From Flavobacteriales bacterium (GTDB lineage Bacteria; Bacteroidota; Bacteroidia; Flavobacteriales_F; PHOS-HE28), in NCBI GenBank assembly GCA_016715895.1, contig JADJXH010000003.1, forward strand, positions 682,001-746,000: a stretch of DNA of 64,000 nt. Reading direction: 5' to 3'. Position numbers and translations under genes: made by a program. The number at the start of each line of letters is the position of its first letter. Position 1 is the stretch's first letter. The notes beneath the pieces were generated by a model. That model was not told the origin of the DNA. It worked only from the letters and a program-made list of their open reading frames with translations, and ran no database searches. Shown here piece after piece: positions 33,932 through 42,957 of the stretch.

Positions 33932-35167
33932 ATGGACCGGTCCAGGAACCTGAGGCATGCCGTGGATATCGCGCTGAGGGACACCCCGGTGGTACTGGTG
34001 CACGGCGCGCGGCAGACCGGCAAGACCACGCTGGTCAAGGCCATCGCACGGGAACGGGCAGCCCGGTACGTGACGCTGGATGACCACCCGACGTTGGAGG
34101 CCGCCCTGAACGACCCGCCCGCCTTCATCCAGGGGCTGGGCAGGCTGGCGGTGATCGACGAGGTGCAGAACGCGCCGAACATCTTCCGGGCCATCAAGGC
34201 CGCAGTGGACCGGGACCGGAAGCCGGGGCGGTTCCTGCTCACCGGCAGCGCCAACGTGCTGGTGCTGCCCAGGCTGGGCGACTCCCTGGCCGGACGGATG
34301 GAGATCCTTCCCCTTCACCCCTTCGCGCAGGACGAACTGGCGGGCCGGAAGAGCACCTTCATCGACCAGGTCTTCGCGGCCAGGCCGAAGATGACGGCCC
34401 CCACGGTCCTGGAGCGCAAGCAGATCGCCGCACGGGTGATCGCCGGGGGGTACCCGGAGGTGATGACCCGGAAGGACCCGGCCCGGCGGGATGCCTGGTA
34501 CGGCGCCTACATCACCAGCATCCTTCAGCGGGATGTGAGGGACATCAGCAACATCACCGGGCTCGCCGACCTGCCCCGGCTGCTGCAGGCATTGGCCGCG
34601 CGGAGCAGTGGTCTGCTGAACCTGGCGGACCTGTCACGGACATTGGACATCCCCCACAGCACCATGCGGCGATACATGGCCCTGCTGGAGGCCACCTTCC
34701 TGAGCACACCCTTGGAGGCCTGGCACGCGCACCGGGGCAGGCGGCTGGTGAAGGCCCCCAAGCTGCACCTGGCCGACAGCGGCTTCGCGGCGCACCTTGC
34801 GGGCATCCACAAGCCGGCGGACATCCTTCACAGCCCGTCCTTCGGGCCCTTGCTGGAGACCTTCGTGCTGAACGAACTACGGAAGCTGGCCGGGTGGAGC
34901 AAGGTGCGGGTGAAGGCCTACCACTTCCGCACCGAAGCCGGCCGTGAGGTGGACATCGTGCTGGAGGACGGCAAGGGGCGGATCGTGGGCATCGAGGTGA
35001 AGGCCGCCATGGCCGTGGGCAGCAACGATGTGGCCGGGCTGAAGCATCTGCGGGAAGTGGCTGGCGGAAAGTGGCTTCGGGGGCTGTTGCTGCACCCGGG
35101 CCTGGGCATCACGCCGTTCGACAAGGACCTCCACGCCGTGCCGCTGAGCGCGTTATGGGAGTGGTAG
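33932..35167 (+). CDS. AAA ATPase with DUF4143 domain (COG1373 type)
   Basis: A 411-residue ATPase of the AAA_14 plus DUF4143 group, a frequently multicopy, accessory family of unknown role. Walker A is HGARQTGKTTLV (residues 24-35), Walker B LAVIDEVQ near 73; a winged-helix-like region follows (LADLSRTLDIPHSTMRRYM). The C-terminal part carries a PD-(D/E)XK-like set, EVDIVLEDG ... GIEVKA, suggesting a nuclease-fold domain. The ATG at 33932 fits the promoter; an earlier in-frame ATG reads the palindrome. Palindromes lie 41 bp upstream and 3 bp past its stop, so it may move as a unit. Confidence 0.9.
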   Translation: MDRSRNLRHAVDIALRDTPVVLVHGARQTGKTTLVKAIARERAARYVTLDDHPTLEAALNDPPAFIQGLGRLAVIDEVQNAPNIFRAIKAAVDRDRKPGRFLLTGSANVLVLPRLGDSLAGRMEILPLHPFAQDELAGRKSTFIDQVFAARPKMTAPTVLERKQIAARVIAGGYPEVMTRKDPARRDAWYGAYITSILQRDVRDISNITGLADLPRLLQALAARSSGLLNLADLSRTLDIPHSTMRRYMALLEATFLSTPLEAWHAHRGRRLVKAPKLHLADSGFAAHLAGIHKPADILHSPSFGPLLETFVLNELRKLAGWSKVRVKAYHFRTEAGREVDIVLEDGKGRIVGIEVKAAMAVGSNDVAGLKHLREVAGGKWLRGLLLHPGLGITPFDKDLHAVPLSALWEW

Positions 35168-35170
35168 GCT

Positions 35171-35205
35171 GCTGGAAATTCGCCACGCTGTGGCGAATTT
35201 CCAGC
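35171..35205. repeat. Palindrome, right of the ATPase cassette
   Basis: Arms GCTGGAAATTCGCCAC and GTGGCGAATTTCCAGC (16 bp, perfect) around GCT. It shares its arm sequence with the palindrome at 33850-33890. It begins 3 bp after the ATPase stop, so it could also act as that gene's terminator, though no T-tract follows. Confidence 0.88.
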
Positions 35206-35218
35206 CACATGACAACGC

Positions 35219-36118
35219 TTACAGCTTCACCACCTCCGCGTCCGCCAGGGCCTGGTACAGCTTCTTGGAGGTGGCCTCGCTCACGTTCACCAGCGGCAGC
35301 CGCACCGTGTTCCCACAGATGCCGAGCATCTTCAACGCCTCCTTGATGCCGCCGGGATTGCCCTCCACGAAGAGCAGGTCGATGACCTCGATGAGGCGCA
35401 GGTGCTCGCGGCGGGCGGTCTCCAGATCGCCCTTCAGAGCTGCGTTCACCAGGGTGCTGAACTCCTGGGGCAGTGCGTTGCCCACCACGCTGATCACACC
35501 CGAGCCGCCCATGGCGATGATGGGCAGGGTGAGCGCATCGTCGCCACTGATGAGCATGAATTCCTTCGGCTTGTGCTTGAGGATGCGGCCCATCTGGTCC
35601 AGGTTGGCGCTGGCCTCCTTGATGGCGATGATGTTCTTGAGGTCCCTGGCCAGCCGCAGGGTGGTCTCGGCCGTCATGTTGCTGGCGGTGCGGCCGGGCA
35701 CGTTGTACAGGATGATGGGCCGCAGGGCCACCTGGGCGATGGCCTTGTAGTGCTGGTAGATGCCCTCCTGCGTGGGCTTGTTGTAATAGGGGCTCACGCT
35801 CAGGATGGCGTCCACACCGTCCATGTCGAAGTCCCCCAGCGCTTCGATGACCTCGGCCGTGTTGTTGCCGCCCACGCCCAGCACCACGGGCACGCGGTTG
35901 CGGACGAAGCCGATGGTCTGCGCCAGCAGTTCCTTCTTCTCCGCCTTGGTGAGGGTGACGCTCTCACCGGTGGTGCCCATGCTCACCACATAGTCCACGC
36001 CGCCGGCGATCTGGTGCTCGATGAGGCGTTCAAGGCCGGCGTAGTCGATGTTGCCTTTGGGCAGGAAGGGGGTCACGAGGGCCACCCCGAGGCCACGGAA
36101 TCGGTCGTCCATGCACAT
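35219..36118 (-). CDS. dapA: 4-hydroxy-tetrahydrodipicolinate synthase
   Basis: A 299-residue aldolase-superfamily enzyme that condenses pyruvate with aspartate semialdehyde, committing to lysine and diaminopimelate. The Schiff-base lysine is K167 in IIAIKEAS; Y138 is in ILYNVPGR; the pyruvate-binding GTTGES motif is at 48-53. The length is standard. Start may be Met1 (36118) or Met3. The next gene upstream on the same strand lies 12 bp away, suggesting a ligA-DUF6913-dapA transcript. Its 3' end is 13 bp from the right palindrome. Confidence 0.97.
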   Translation of the reverse strand: MCMDDRFRGLGVALVTPFLPKGNIDYAGLERLIEHQIAGGVDYVVSMGTTGESVTLTKAEKKELLAQTIGFVRNRVPVVLGVGGNNTAEVIEALGDFDMDGVDAILSVSPYYNKPTQEGIYQHYKAIAQVALRPIILYNVPGRTASNMTAETTLRLARDLKNIIAIKEASANLDQMGRILKHKPKEFMLISGDDALTLPIIAMGGSGVISVVGNALPQEFSTLVNAALKGDLETARREHLRLIEVIDLLFVEGNPGGIKEALKMLGICGNTVRLPLVNVSEATSKKLYQALADAEVVKL

Positions 36119-36130
36119 GCGGCGATGCCG

Positions 36131-36700
36131 CTAGTTGAGGGAGGGTTGATGGGAGCGGTTGATCATCAGCAGGTAGCGGTCCACCTGCGCGATGAACTGC
36201 GGAAGGCTGTTGGCACCGGCCATGTCGATCATCATGTCGAGGAAGTGCCTGTTGGACTCACCGAACCGGCCCACCTTGAACCGGGCCCGGCTTTTGGCGA
36301 CGATGTACTGCAGGGGCAGGATGTCCTCCAGGGTGAGGTCGATGAGGACCTCGAACTCCTCGGTGATGAAGTTGCTGACCGTGTTGCCGGAAGGGATGCG
36401 ATACCAGTTGAGCTCCTTCTGGCAGAAGGCATCGAAGTGGAGCTTGGGGGCCATGTAGTACGGAAGGTCCTTGGCATCCACGAAGCCCAAGGCACTGATG
36501 CGGTGGATCCCGAGCTCCTCCTTGATCTTCTTCACATAATTGCGCACCTGCTGGTGGGTCTGTTCATCGCGGGCATGATAGACGATGCCCACCTTGGCGG
36601 CATCCGCCAGGTTGCGGGCCACGGGGCGGCGGTCCTGGGCGGACCCTTGGATGAGCCGGCGCCTGCCGAGCCATTCCTTGATGCGGTCGAACAGCTTCAT
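36131..36700 (-). CDS. DUF6913 family protein
   Basis: A 189-residue protein resembling DUF6913, a conserved Bacteroidota family of unknown function. A basic helix starts it (KLFDRIKEWLGRRRLIQ), then KVGIVYHARDEQTHQQVRNYVKKIKEELGI and a Rossmann-like core with HFDAFCQKELNWYRIPSGNTVSNF. No catalytic motif is recognised. It overlaps ligA by 4 bp and precedes dapA by 12 bp; this gene trio is common in the phylum. The role is unknown. Confidence 0.85.
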   Translation of the reverse strand: MKLFDRIKEWLGRRRLIQGSAQDRRPVARNLADAAKVGIVYHARDEQTHQQVRNYVKKIKEELGIHRISALGFVDAKDLPYYMAPKLHFDAFCQKELNWYRIPSGNTVSNFITEEFEVLIDLTLEDILPLQYIVAKSRARFKVGRFGESNRHFLDMMIDMAGANSLPQFIAQVDRYLLMINRSHQPSLN

Positions 36701-38718
36701 TGCCCGATCATGCGGCTGAACTCATCCTCGTCGATCACCGGTACACCGAGCTCATCGGCCTTGGCGCGTTTGGCGGGTCCCATGTCGGCACCGGCGACCA
36801 CAAAGGTCGTCTTCTTGCTGATGGAACCGCTCACCTTGCCGCCGTGACGTTCGATGGCCTCCTTGATGCCGTCGCGGCTGAAGGTGCGGAAAACGCCGGA
36901 CACCACGATGCTTTTGCCCGCCAGCCTGTCGCTCACCGGACGGGCCGCGGCGGTGCCTTCGAACTGAACACCGGCCTTGCGCAACCGCTCGATCACCGCG
37001 CGGTTGCCCGCGACGGCGAAGAAGTCGAGGATGCTCTCGGCGATCACCTCCCCCACTTCGTCAATGGCGGTGAGCTCCTCCCTGGTCATGGTCATCAGCC
37101 GGTCGACGGTGCCCACGGCACGGGCGATCTTCCTGGCCACGGTCTCCCCGACGTGACGGATCCCCAGGGCGAACAGGACCTGCTCGAAGGGCACCGCCTT
37201 GCTGGCCGCCACGCCCTCCACCACCTGGCGCGCGCTCTTCTCCCCCCAGCCCTTGCCCAGGGCCAGCAGCTGCTCGATGGTGAGGTCGTACAGATCGGCC
37301 ACATTGCGAATGAGACCGGCGCGGTACAGTTCATCCACCGTTTCGCCGCCCAGCCCCTCGATGTCCATGGCCTTGCGCGCCACGAAATGCTCGATGCGGC
37401 GGGTGATCTGGGGCGGGCACTGGTGTTCATTGGGGCAGTAGTGCTGGGCCTCGCCCTCCAGGCGGATCAATGGCGTGGCGCATTCCGGACAATCGTGCGG
37501 AAAGCTGACCCTCTGTGCGTGCGGAAGGCGATGCTCCTTCTCCACCCCCACCACCTGGGGGATGATCTCCCCCGCCTTTTCAACCCTCACCGTGTCGCCC
37601 AGGTGCAGATCGAGCCGCTCCAGCTGATCGGCGTTGGTGAAGAGCGAGGCCCGCTTCACCGTGGTTCCGGCGAGCAGCACAGGCTCCAGTTCGGCCACGG
37701 GGGTCACCGCACCCGTGCGCCCCACCTGGAAGGTGACCCCGTTGAGCCTGGTGATCGCCTGCTCCGCCTGGAACTTGTAGGCAATGGCCCAGCGGGGGCT
37801 CTTGGCCGTGAGGCCCAGTTCCTCCTGCACATCCAAGTCGTCCACCTTCACCACGATCCCATCGATGATGAACTCGATGCCGTGGCGCGCCCGGTCCCAA
37901 TGATCGATGAAGGCCATGATGCCGTCCACATCGTCCGCCTGCTCGATGAAGCGACGCTCCGGAGGCGGGGTCTTGAAGCCCCATTCGCGGGCCATCATCA
38001 TGTTGGCGTAATGACTCCGCCGGGGCAGATCGTCGCCTTGCAGGGTATAGATGAAGTTGTCCAGTCCGCGTGCGGCCACCAGCTTGGGATCCTGGTTCTT
38101 CAGCGTGCCCGCGGCGGTGTTCCGGGGGTTGGCGTACAGCTCCTCCCCCGCCCGCTCGCGTTCGGCATTGAGCCTGGCGAACCGTTCCCTGGTGAAGATG
38201 ATCTCCCCGCGCGCTTCGAACTCCGCCGGCCAGCCGTCGCCCTGCAATCTCAGGGGAATGGCACGCACGGTGCGGATGTTGGCCGTGATCTCCTCCCCCT
38301 TCTCCCCATCGCCGCGCGTCACCCCGCGGAGCAGCTCGCCATCGCGGTACGTCAGGCTGATCGCCACGCCATCGTACTTCAGCTCCATGGTGTACCGCGT
38401 GCGGCCCACGCTCTTCTCCACCCGGGCCACGAACTCGGCCACCTCCTCGCGGCTGTAGGAGTTGCTCAGCGACAGCATCGGAGCGCGATGGGCCACCACC
38501 GGGAAGTTCTTCGTGATGTCGCCTCCGACCCGCTGCGTGGGACTGTTGGGGTCGGCCAGCTCGGGGTGTGCGGCCTCCAGGCGTTCCAGTTCCGCGAGCA
38601 GGCGGTCGAACTCCTGATCGCTGATGGTGGGCGCGGCCAGGACATAGTAGCGGTGGTTGTGCAGCTCAAGCTCCTCACGCAGCTGCTTGATGCGCTCGAC
38701 GTCCGCGGTGTGGTGCAT
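36697..38718 (-). CDS. ligA: NAD-dependent DNA ligase
   Basis: A 673-residue ligase that seals nicks using NAD. The Ia/adenylation part has the KxDG motif at Lys114 (MELKYDGVAISL); an OB fold follows, then a Cys4 zinc finger (DCPECATPLI ... YCPNEHQCPP) near 405-430. Helix-hairpin-helix repeats follow (AIDEVGEVIAESILDFF) and a BRCT domain closes it (LAGKSIVVSGVFRTFSRDGIKEAI). Length is normal. It overlaps the DUF6913 gene by 4 bp; prmC lies 15 bp upstream on the same strand. Confidence 0.98.
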   Translation of the reverse strand: MHHTADVERIKQLREELELHNHRYYVLAAPTISDQEFDRLLAELERLEAAHPELADPNSPTQRVGGDITKNFPVVAHRAPMLSLSNSYSREEVAEFVARVEKSVGRTRYTMELKYDGVAISLTYRDGELLRGVTRGDGEKGEEITANIRTVRAIPLRLQGDGWPAEFEARGEIIFTRERFARLNAERERAGEELYANPRNTAAGTLKNQDPKLVAARGLDNFIYTLQGDDLPRRSHYANMMMAREWGFKTPPPERRFIEQADDVDGIMAFIDHWDRARHGIEFIIDGIVVKVDDLDVQEELGLTAKSPRWAIAYKFQAEQAITRLNGVTFQVGRTGAVTPVAELEPVLLAGTTVKRASLFTNADQLERLDLHLGDTVRVEKAGEIIPQVVGVEKEHRLPHAQRVSFPHDCPECATPLIRLEGEAQHYCPNEHQCPPQITRRIEHFVARKAMDIEGLGGETVDELYRAGLIRNVADLYDLTIEQLLALGKGWGEKSARQVVEGVAASKAVPFEQVLFALGIRHVGETVARKIARAVGTVDRLMTMTREELTAIDEVGEVIAESILDFFAVAGNRAVIERLRKAGVQFEGTAAARPVSDRLAGKSIVVSGVFRTFSRDGIKEAIERHGGKVSGSISKKTTFVVAGADMGPAKRAKADELGVPVIDEDEFSRMIGQ

Positions 38719-38733
38719 GGGATGATCGGAGGG

Positions 38734-39591
38734 TTAACGGATGGCGCGCACGAAACGGGGAGCGCCACTGAGGTCGTGGAGGAGCACGGCTTCGCGATAG
38801 CCCATCGTCTCCAGCATGGGCGGGACCCGGTCGATGGTGCGATGGTGCCCTTCGAACCAAAGGGTCCCGCCGGGGACCAGTGCGACAGAGGCCTGTTGCG
38901 CGATGGCCCGGTGGAACCGGATGGGGTCCTCGTCATCCACGAAAAGCGCCAGTGCGGGTTCATGCTCGCGCACATGCGGGTCGAGCGTGCCCGCCTCCGC
39001 AAGAGGCACATATGGCGGATTGCTCACCACCAGATCGGCGGCGCCGGGTAGCATGCACCGCTCATCGAGCACGTCCGCCACGGTCCAGATCACGCCAAGG
39101 TCATTGCGCTCCGCGTTGCGTCGGGCGACCTCAAGTGCGGCCCTGCTCACGTCGAGCCCATGCACCTCGGCCTGGGGGAACCGCCGTTTGAGGGCCAGTG
39201 CGATGCACCCACTTCCGGTGCACACGTCAACGATGCGTGCAGGGTGCTGGACCGATCTCATGATCAGGTCCACGAGCTCCTCGGTCTCCGGCCTGGGGAT
39301 GAGCACTGCCGGCCCCACCTCGATGGTGAGCCCATGGAAGGTGGTGCTGCCGAGCACGTATTGGAGCGGCTCTCCGCAGCGCAGCCGCTTCAGCGGCAGG
39401 TAGACGCGCAGCAGCTCGCTCTCGCTGAGCGTGGCATCGCGTTCAGCGAGCAGCCGGGCCCTGTCCCACGCCAGGTGATGGTGGAACACCGCCTCGACGA
39501 TGGCGCGCACCTCCGACGCCGGATGGCGCCCGCCCAGGTCCTGTTGGTACAGGTCGATGACGGCACCGACGGTGTTGGTGGGGATGCGCAC
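38734..39591 (-). CDS. prmC: Peptide chain release factor glutamine methyltransferase
   Basis: A 285-residue SAM-dependent methyltransferase that methylates the GGQ glutamine of release factors. SAM-binding IVDVCTGSGCIALALK near residue 115, and the catalytic NPPY in VSNPPYVPLAEAG near 185. The N-terminal helical domain (residues 1-80) recognises release factors. I use the GTG at 39591: a GATCTTTG box ends 4 nt before it and the domain begins there, whereas the longer frame overlaps ribD's leader. It diverges from ribD, the usual Bacteroidota arrangement. Confidence 0.93.
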   Translation of the reverse strand: MRIPTNTVGAVIDLYQQDLGGRHPASEVRAIVEAVFHHHLAWDRARLLAERDATLSESELLRVYLPLKRLRCGEPLQYVLGSTTFHGLTIEVGPAVLIPRPETEELVDLIMRSVQHPARIVDVCTGSGCIALALKRRFPQAEVHGLDVSRAALEVARRNAERNDLGVIWTVADVLDERCMLPGAADLVVSNPPYVPLAEAGTLDPHVREHEPALALFVDDEDPIRFHRAIAQQASVALVPGGTLWFEGHHRTIDRVPPMLETMGYREAVLLHDLSGAPRFVRAIR

Positions 39592-39595
39592 GGCG

Positions 39596-39603
39596 CAAAG
39601 ATC
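39596..39603 (-). promoter_or_regulatory. -7-like box (GATCTTTG) abutting the prmC start
   Basis: On the minus strand this is GATCTTTG, a one-base variant of TAnnTTTG, followed by CGCC and the GTG start codon. It supports that start over a longer frame. Confidence 0.45.
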
Positions 39604-39674
39604 GCCCGCGCCCGTCGCATCTTCGCGCGCCAGGGCGCCCCCCGACCGGAGGCCGCCCGGCCCCATCCGAGCAG

Positions 39675-40733
39675 ATGCGCGACGACCTCTTCATGGAGCG
39701 ATGTTTGGACCTGGCGCGCCTTGGCGCGGGCTCGGCCGCACCGAACCCGATGGTGGGCGCCGTGCTGGTGCGGGACGGGAAGGTGCTGGCGGAAGGCTGG
39801 CACCACGCGGCGGGGCGGCCGCACGCCGAGGTGGAGTGCCTGAACGCCTTCGGTGAAGGTCCTGTGCCCGCGGATGCCGTGCTGTTCGTGAACCTGGAGC
39901 CCTGCGCCCATCATGGACGCACCCCGCCCTGTGCCGACCTGCTCATCGCGCGTGGGGTGCGGCATGTGGTGGTCGCCCACCCCGACCCGTTCCCGCAGGT
40001 CGCAGGTCGCGGGATCGAGCGGCTCCGCGCGGCCGGCGTACGCGTGGACGTGGGGCTGCACGAGGCCGAAGCCCGATGGATGAACCGCCGGTTCCTCACG
40101 AGCGTGGAGCAGGAGCGCCCGTACATCGTGCTCAAGTGGGCCCGGTCAACGGACGGCTTCCTCGACCGGCACCCCCGCAGTGAGCGAAGGGTGCAGCGCA
40201 TCAGTTCACCGGCCACGGACGTGCTCGTGCATCGCTGGCGGACGGAGGAACAAGCCATTCTCGTGGGGGGCCGCACGGTGGAGAACGACGACCCCTCCTT
40301 GACGGTGCGCCATGTGGAAGGACGACAGCCACTGCGCATCATCCTGGACCGGACGGAACGCGCCCCCTCGGGCTCGAGGGTGTTCGACGGTTCCGCGCCT
40401 ACCCTGCTGTTCACGCAACGTCCGCGGGCCGATGTGCGCACCGAGCAGGTCTTCGTCCCCATGGCCGCCGACCCCTTGGACACCATGCTTGCCGAACTCC
40501 ACCGCAGGAGCATCCGCTCCGTGTTGGTGGAGGGCGGGGCGACGCTGCTGGGGCACTTCCTGCAGCGGGGCCTGTGGGACGAGGCGCGCGAGATCACGGG
40601 GTCGATGGTGTTCGGTGCCGGCACTCCGGCGCCCCGCATTCCCAAGGCTCCTGCGCGATCGCTGCGGATCGGCGCCGACCGGCTCGACCTGTTCGTGAAC
40701 GGCACCAATCCCGGGGAGTCATGGTGCTGGTGA
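39675..40733 (+). CDS. ribD: Bifunctional riboflavin deaminase-reductase
   Basis: A 352-residue two-domain enzyme for two steps of riboflavin synthesis: deamination then side-chain reduction of the pyrimidine intermediate. The deaminase zinc site is HAEVECLNAFG and PCAHHGRTPPC (residues ~50-85). The reductase domain begins near 145 with RPYIVLKWARSTDGFLDR and has an NADPH loop LVEGGATLLGHFLQ. Length is standard. The start at 39675 lies 83 bp from divergent prmC. ribH, the later-step enzyme, is at 53927. The 3' end overlaps the DMT transporter start by 13 bp. Confidence 0.95.
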   Translation: MRDDLFMERCLDLARLGAGSAAPNPMVGAVLVRDGKVLAEGWHHAAGRPHAEVECLNAFGEGPVPADAVLFVNLEPCAHHGRTPPCADLLIARGVRHVVVAHPDPFPQVAGRGIERLRAAGVRVDVGLHEAEARWMNRRFLTSVEQERPYIVLKWARSTDGFLDRHPRSERRVQRISSPATDVLVHRWRTEEQAILVGGRTVENDDPSLTVRHVEGRQPLRIILDRTERAPSGSRVFDGSAPTLLFTQRPRADVRTEQVFVPMAADPLDTMLAELHRRSIRSVLVEGGATLLGHFLQRGLWDEAREITGSMVFGAGTPAPRIPKAPARSLRIGADRLDLFVNGTNPGESWCW

Positions 40734-41569
40734 CCCTCACCGCGGTGTTCATGGCGCTGCTGTTCCTGATCTTCAGATCGTTCGAACGGCGGAGGATCGC
40801 CTTGCTGCCCGCGATCGTCATCAACTACGTCGTCGCCCTGTTGTGCGGACTGGCGATATCCCGCCCGTGGGCGGCGGGTGACCTGGGCCCGTTGTGGATG
40901 CCGTCGTTCCTCCTGAGCGCTCTTTTCATCACGGTCTTCTACCTCACCGGCTCCTCGGCCCAGCGGGCCGGTATCGCGGCCACCACGGTGGCGAGCAAAA
41001 TGAGCCTGGTGCTCACGGTGACCTTCACCGTGGTGTATTTCGGGGAAAGGCAGGGGCCCTTGGGGCTTGTGGGCATCGCGTTGGCGTTGGCCGGTGTGGT
41101 GCTGAGCTCCTGGAGCAAGGATGGCCGCAGCGCTGGACGGGCCTGGTCACTGCCCGTGCTGCTCTTCGTGGGCAACGCGGCGATCGACATCGGACTGGCG
41201 TGGACACAACGCGAACGGACCACGGCGCTCACCGAAGCGGTGCTTCCCACGATGATCTTCGGCATGGCCGGGGTGCTCGGCCTCGGTTGGGCAGCGGCCC
41301 GCAACGAGCATCGGGCGTTCGGTGATCCCCGCACCTGGGTGGCGGGCCTGCTGCTGGGCGCAGTGAACTATGGAAGCCTGTACTTCATGGTGAAGGCGCT
41401 CGCGAACAGCGGCCTTCCCGGAAGCAGTGTATTCCCCCTGATGAACATCGGTGTGATCCTGTTCGGAACGTTGGGCAGCGCGGTCCTCTTCCATGAACGC
41501 CCACGCCCGCTGCAGCTGGCCGGCATCGCCACGGCGATGATCGCGATGGTGTTCATCCTTCTGGCATGA
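40721..41569 (+). CDS. DMT/EamA-type membrane transporter
   Basis: A 282-residue inner-membrane protein with about ten hydrophobic spans (LTAVFMALLFLIFRSF, LLPAIVINYVVALLCGLA, ALFITVFYLTGSS, LVLTVTFTVVYFGERQ, GIALALAGVVLSSW, VLLFVGNAAIDIGLAW and more). The repeat-like ...VYFGERQGPLGLVGIALALAGVVL and ...VLFHERPRPLQLAGIATAMIAMVFILLA halves match the EamA/drug-metabolite transporter family. Substrate unknown. It overlaps ribD by 13 bp and YigZ by 4 bp, so it is within one operon; a link to riboflavin is only suggested by position. Confidence 0.84.
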   Translation: MVLVTLTAVFMALLFLIFRSFERRRIALLPAIVINYVVALLCGLAISRPWAAGDLGPLWMPSFLLSALFITVFYLTGSSAQRAGIAATTVASKMSLVLTVTFTVVYFGERQGPLGLVGIALALAGVVLSSWSKDGRSAGRAWSLPVLLFVGNAAIDIGLAWTQRERTTALTEAVLPTMIFGMAGVLGLGWAAARNEHRAFGDPRTWVAGLLLGAVNYGSLYFMVKALANSGLPGSSVFPLMNIGVILFGTLGSAVLFHERPRPLQLAGIATAMIAMVFILLA

Positions 41570-42177
41570 GCAAGGACCGGTACCGCACCCTCGCCGGCCC
41601 CGGGGAGGCCGCCATCCGGGAGAAGGCCAGCCGGTTCCTGGCCTACGCCTTTGCGATCGCGGATGAGGACGCCTTCCGGAGCGAGGCGGACCGCCTGGCC
41701 CGGATCCATCACGATGCGCGCCACCATTGCTACGCCTGGGTGCTCGGAACGGATGGTGAACGTGAGCGTGCGAACGATGCCGGCGAGCCGCAGGGCACTG
41801 CGGGACGCCCGATCCTTCGACGCATCCATGCAGCGGGCCTCACGTTCGCCGCGGTGGTGGTGGTGCGCTACTTCGGCGGCACGCTCCTGGGAAAGGGCGG
41901 GCTTGTGCGCGCCTACGGGGAGGCGGCGCAGCTTGCGCTTCAAGCGGCGCCCGTCATCGAACGGGTGGTGAGGCTGCCGCTCACGGTCCGGTGCGACCAC
42001 GCGCTTGCAGGTGCGTTGCGCGCAGCGGTGCTTCAGGCGGATGGCGAGATCGTGCTCGCCTCGTACGAGGAGCGCTGCCGCATGGATGTGCTGCTCCCGT
42101 CCTCGGTGATCCCGGTCTTCCGCAAGAACTGGTCGGTGCGCGGGGTCCTGTTCGGCGATCAGCCCGGCGGGAAGTAA
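41566..42177 (+). CDS. YigZ/IMPACT family protein
   Basis: A 203-residue protein of the YigZ (IMPACT, UPF0029) family. Signature: RHHCYAWVLG, ANDAGEPQGTAGRPIL and VVVVRYFGGTLLGKGGLVRAYGEAA. IMPACT-type proteins bind nucleotides or ribosomes; in bacteria the role is unclear. A DUF1949-like C-terminal domain follows near residue 130. It begins within a 4-bp overlap with the transporter and its end overlaps the convergent thioesterase gene by 19 bp. Confidence 0.92.
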   Translation: MSKDRYRTLAGPGEAAIREKASRFLAYAFAIADEDAFRSEADRLARIHHDARHHCYAWVLGTDGERERANDAGEPQGTAGRPILRRIHAAGLTFAAVVVVRYFGGTLLGKGGLVRAYGEAAQLALQAAPVIERVVRLPLTVRCDHALAGALRAAVLQADGEIVLASYEERCRMDVLLPSSVIPVFRKNWSVRGVLFGDQPGGK

Positions 42178-42572
42178 GGCGAGAGCGCAGCGAGGAGGTC
42201 CTCCGGTGTGCGACGCGGACGACGGGTGAGCCTGTCCACGAACACGAGCGTGGTGGAGGCCTCCGTCAACAGCGACCCTCGTTCGTCGCACACCTCGTAG
42301 TCGAAGATGATGCGCACGGACGGCCGTTCGCGGATGCGGGTGACGAGCGTGAGCAGGTCATCATAGTGGGCCGGCGCGTGATACCGCACGTTCAGGTCGC
42401 GCACCGGCAGAAGCACACCCTCATCCTCGATGCGGCGATAGGAGAACCCCAGGCTGCGCAAGGCCTCCACGCGGCCCACCTCGAAGTACTCGGCATAGTC
42501 GCCGTAGTACAGATAGCCCATGCGGTCCGTCTCGCCGTAGCGGACGCGCAACTGGCAACGGTGCTCGAACAT
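42159..42572 (-). CDS. Acyl-CoA thioesterase, YbgC/FadM type
   Basis: A 137-residue hotdog-fold thioesterase that hydrolyses acyl-CoA. The family motif YGETDRMGYLYYGDYAEYFE carries the catalytic Asp (residue ~16). RVEALRSLGFSYRRIEDEGVLLPVRDLNVRYHAPAHYDD matches the family. It converges with YigZ, overlapping by 19 bp. TACCTTG lies 5 nt before its ATG (about 42578-42584). Confidence 0.92.
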   Translation of the reverse strand: MFEHRCQLRVRYGETDRMGYLYYGDYAEYFEVGRVEALRSLGFSYRRIEDEGVLLPVRDLNVRYHAPAHYDDLLTLVTRIRERPSVRIIFDYEVCDERGSLLTEASTTLVFVDRLTRRPRRTPEDLLAALSPYFPPG

Positions 42573-42957
42573 GCGGTCAAGGTAGGGTGCTTGCGACGGG
42601 CCCTCCGCCCCCCGTACCTTTCGGGTGGATGCGGAGCATGAACGGACAGGTGTGCGGCACGCTGCGACGAGGCGGTCGGTGGATGACCGTGTTCGGGTGG
42701 GTGCAGGCCACTGGGACGGAAGGTGGGCGGCGGTGCGGCGCCCTGCATGGACGCCGCGTGGGGCAAGGGGTGCACGCGTTCGGAACCCGCCCCGGTAGTG
42801 AGGCGATTATTTTCCTTTCCGTCAAGCGCACTTCACCTTTTTTTTTCACTCGTTTCGGTCCATATTTGTCGCCCGCTTCGCTGGAACCCTTCAGCATCAA
42901 CGGTTACAGCGGATCGGCGCATCGGACAACACGCATCCCCAACCCCGACGACCGCCC
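42573..42957. other. Gene-free region upstream of dnaA
   Basis: 385 bp between the thioesterase start and dnaA. I see no supported gene. The right part is AT-richer than the window, with a run of nine T near 42837-42845 and a CATATTTG box about 95 nt before the dnaA ATG, a probable dnaA promoter. TACCTTTCGG near 42615 may be another promoter. No clear DnaA-box cluster was found, so origin status is unproven. Confidence 0.5.
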
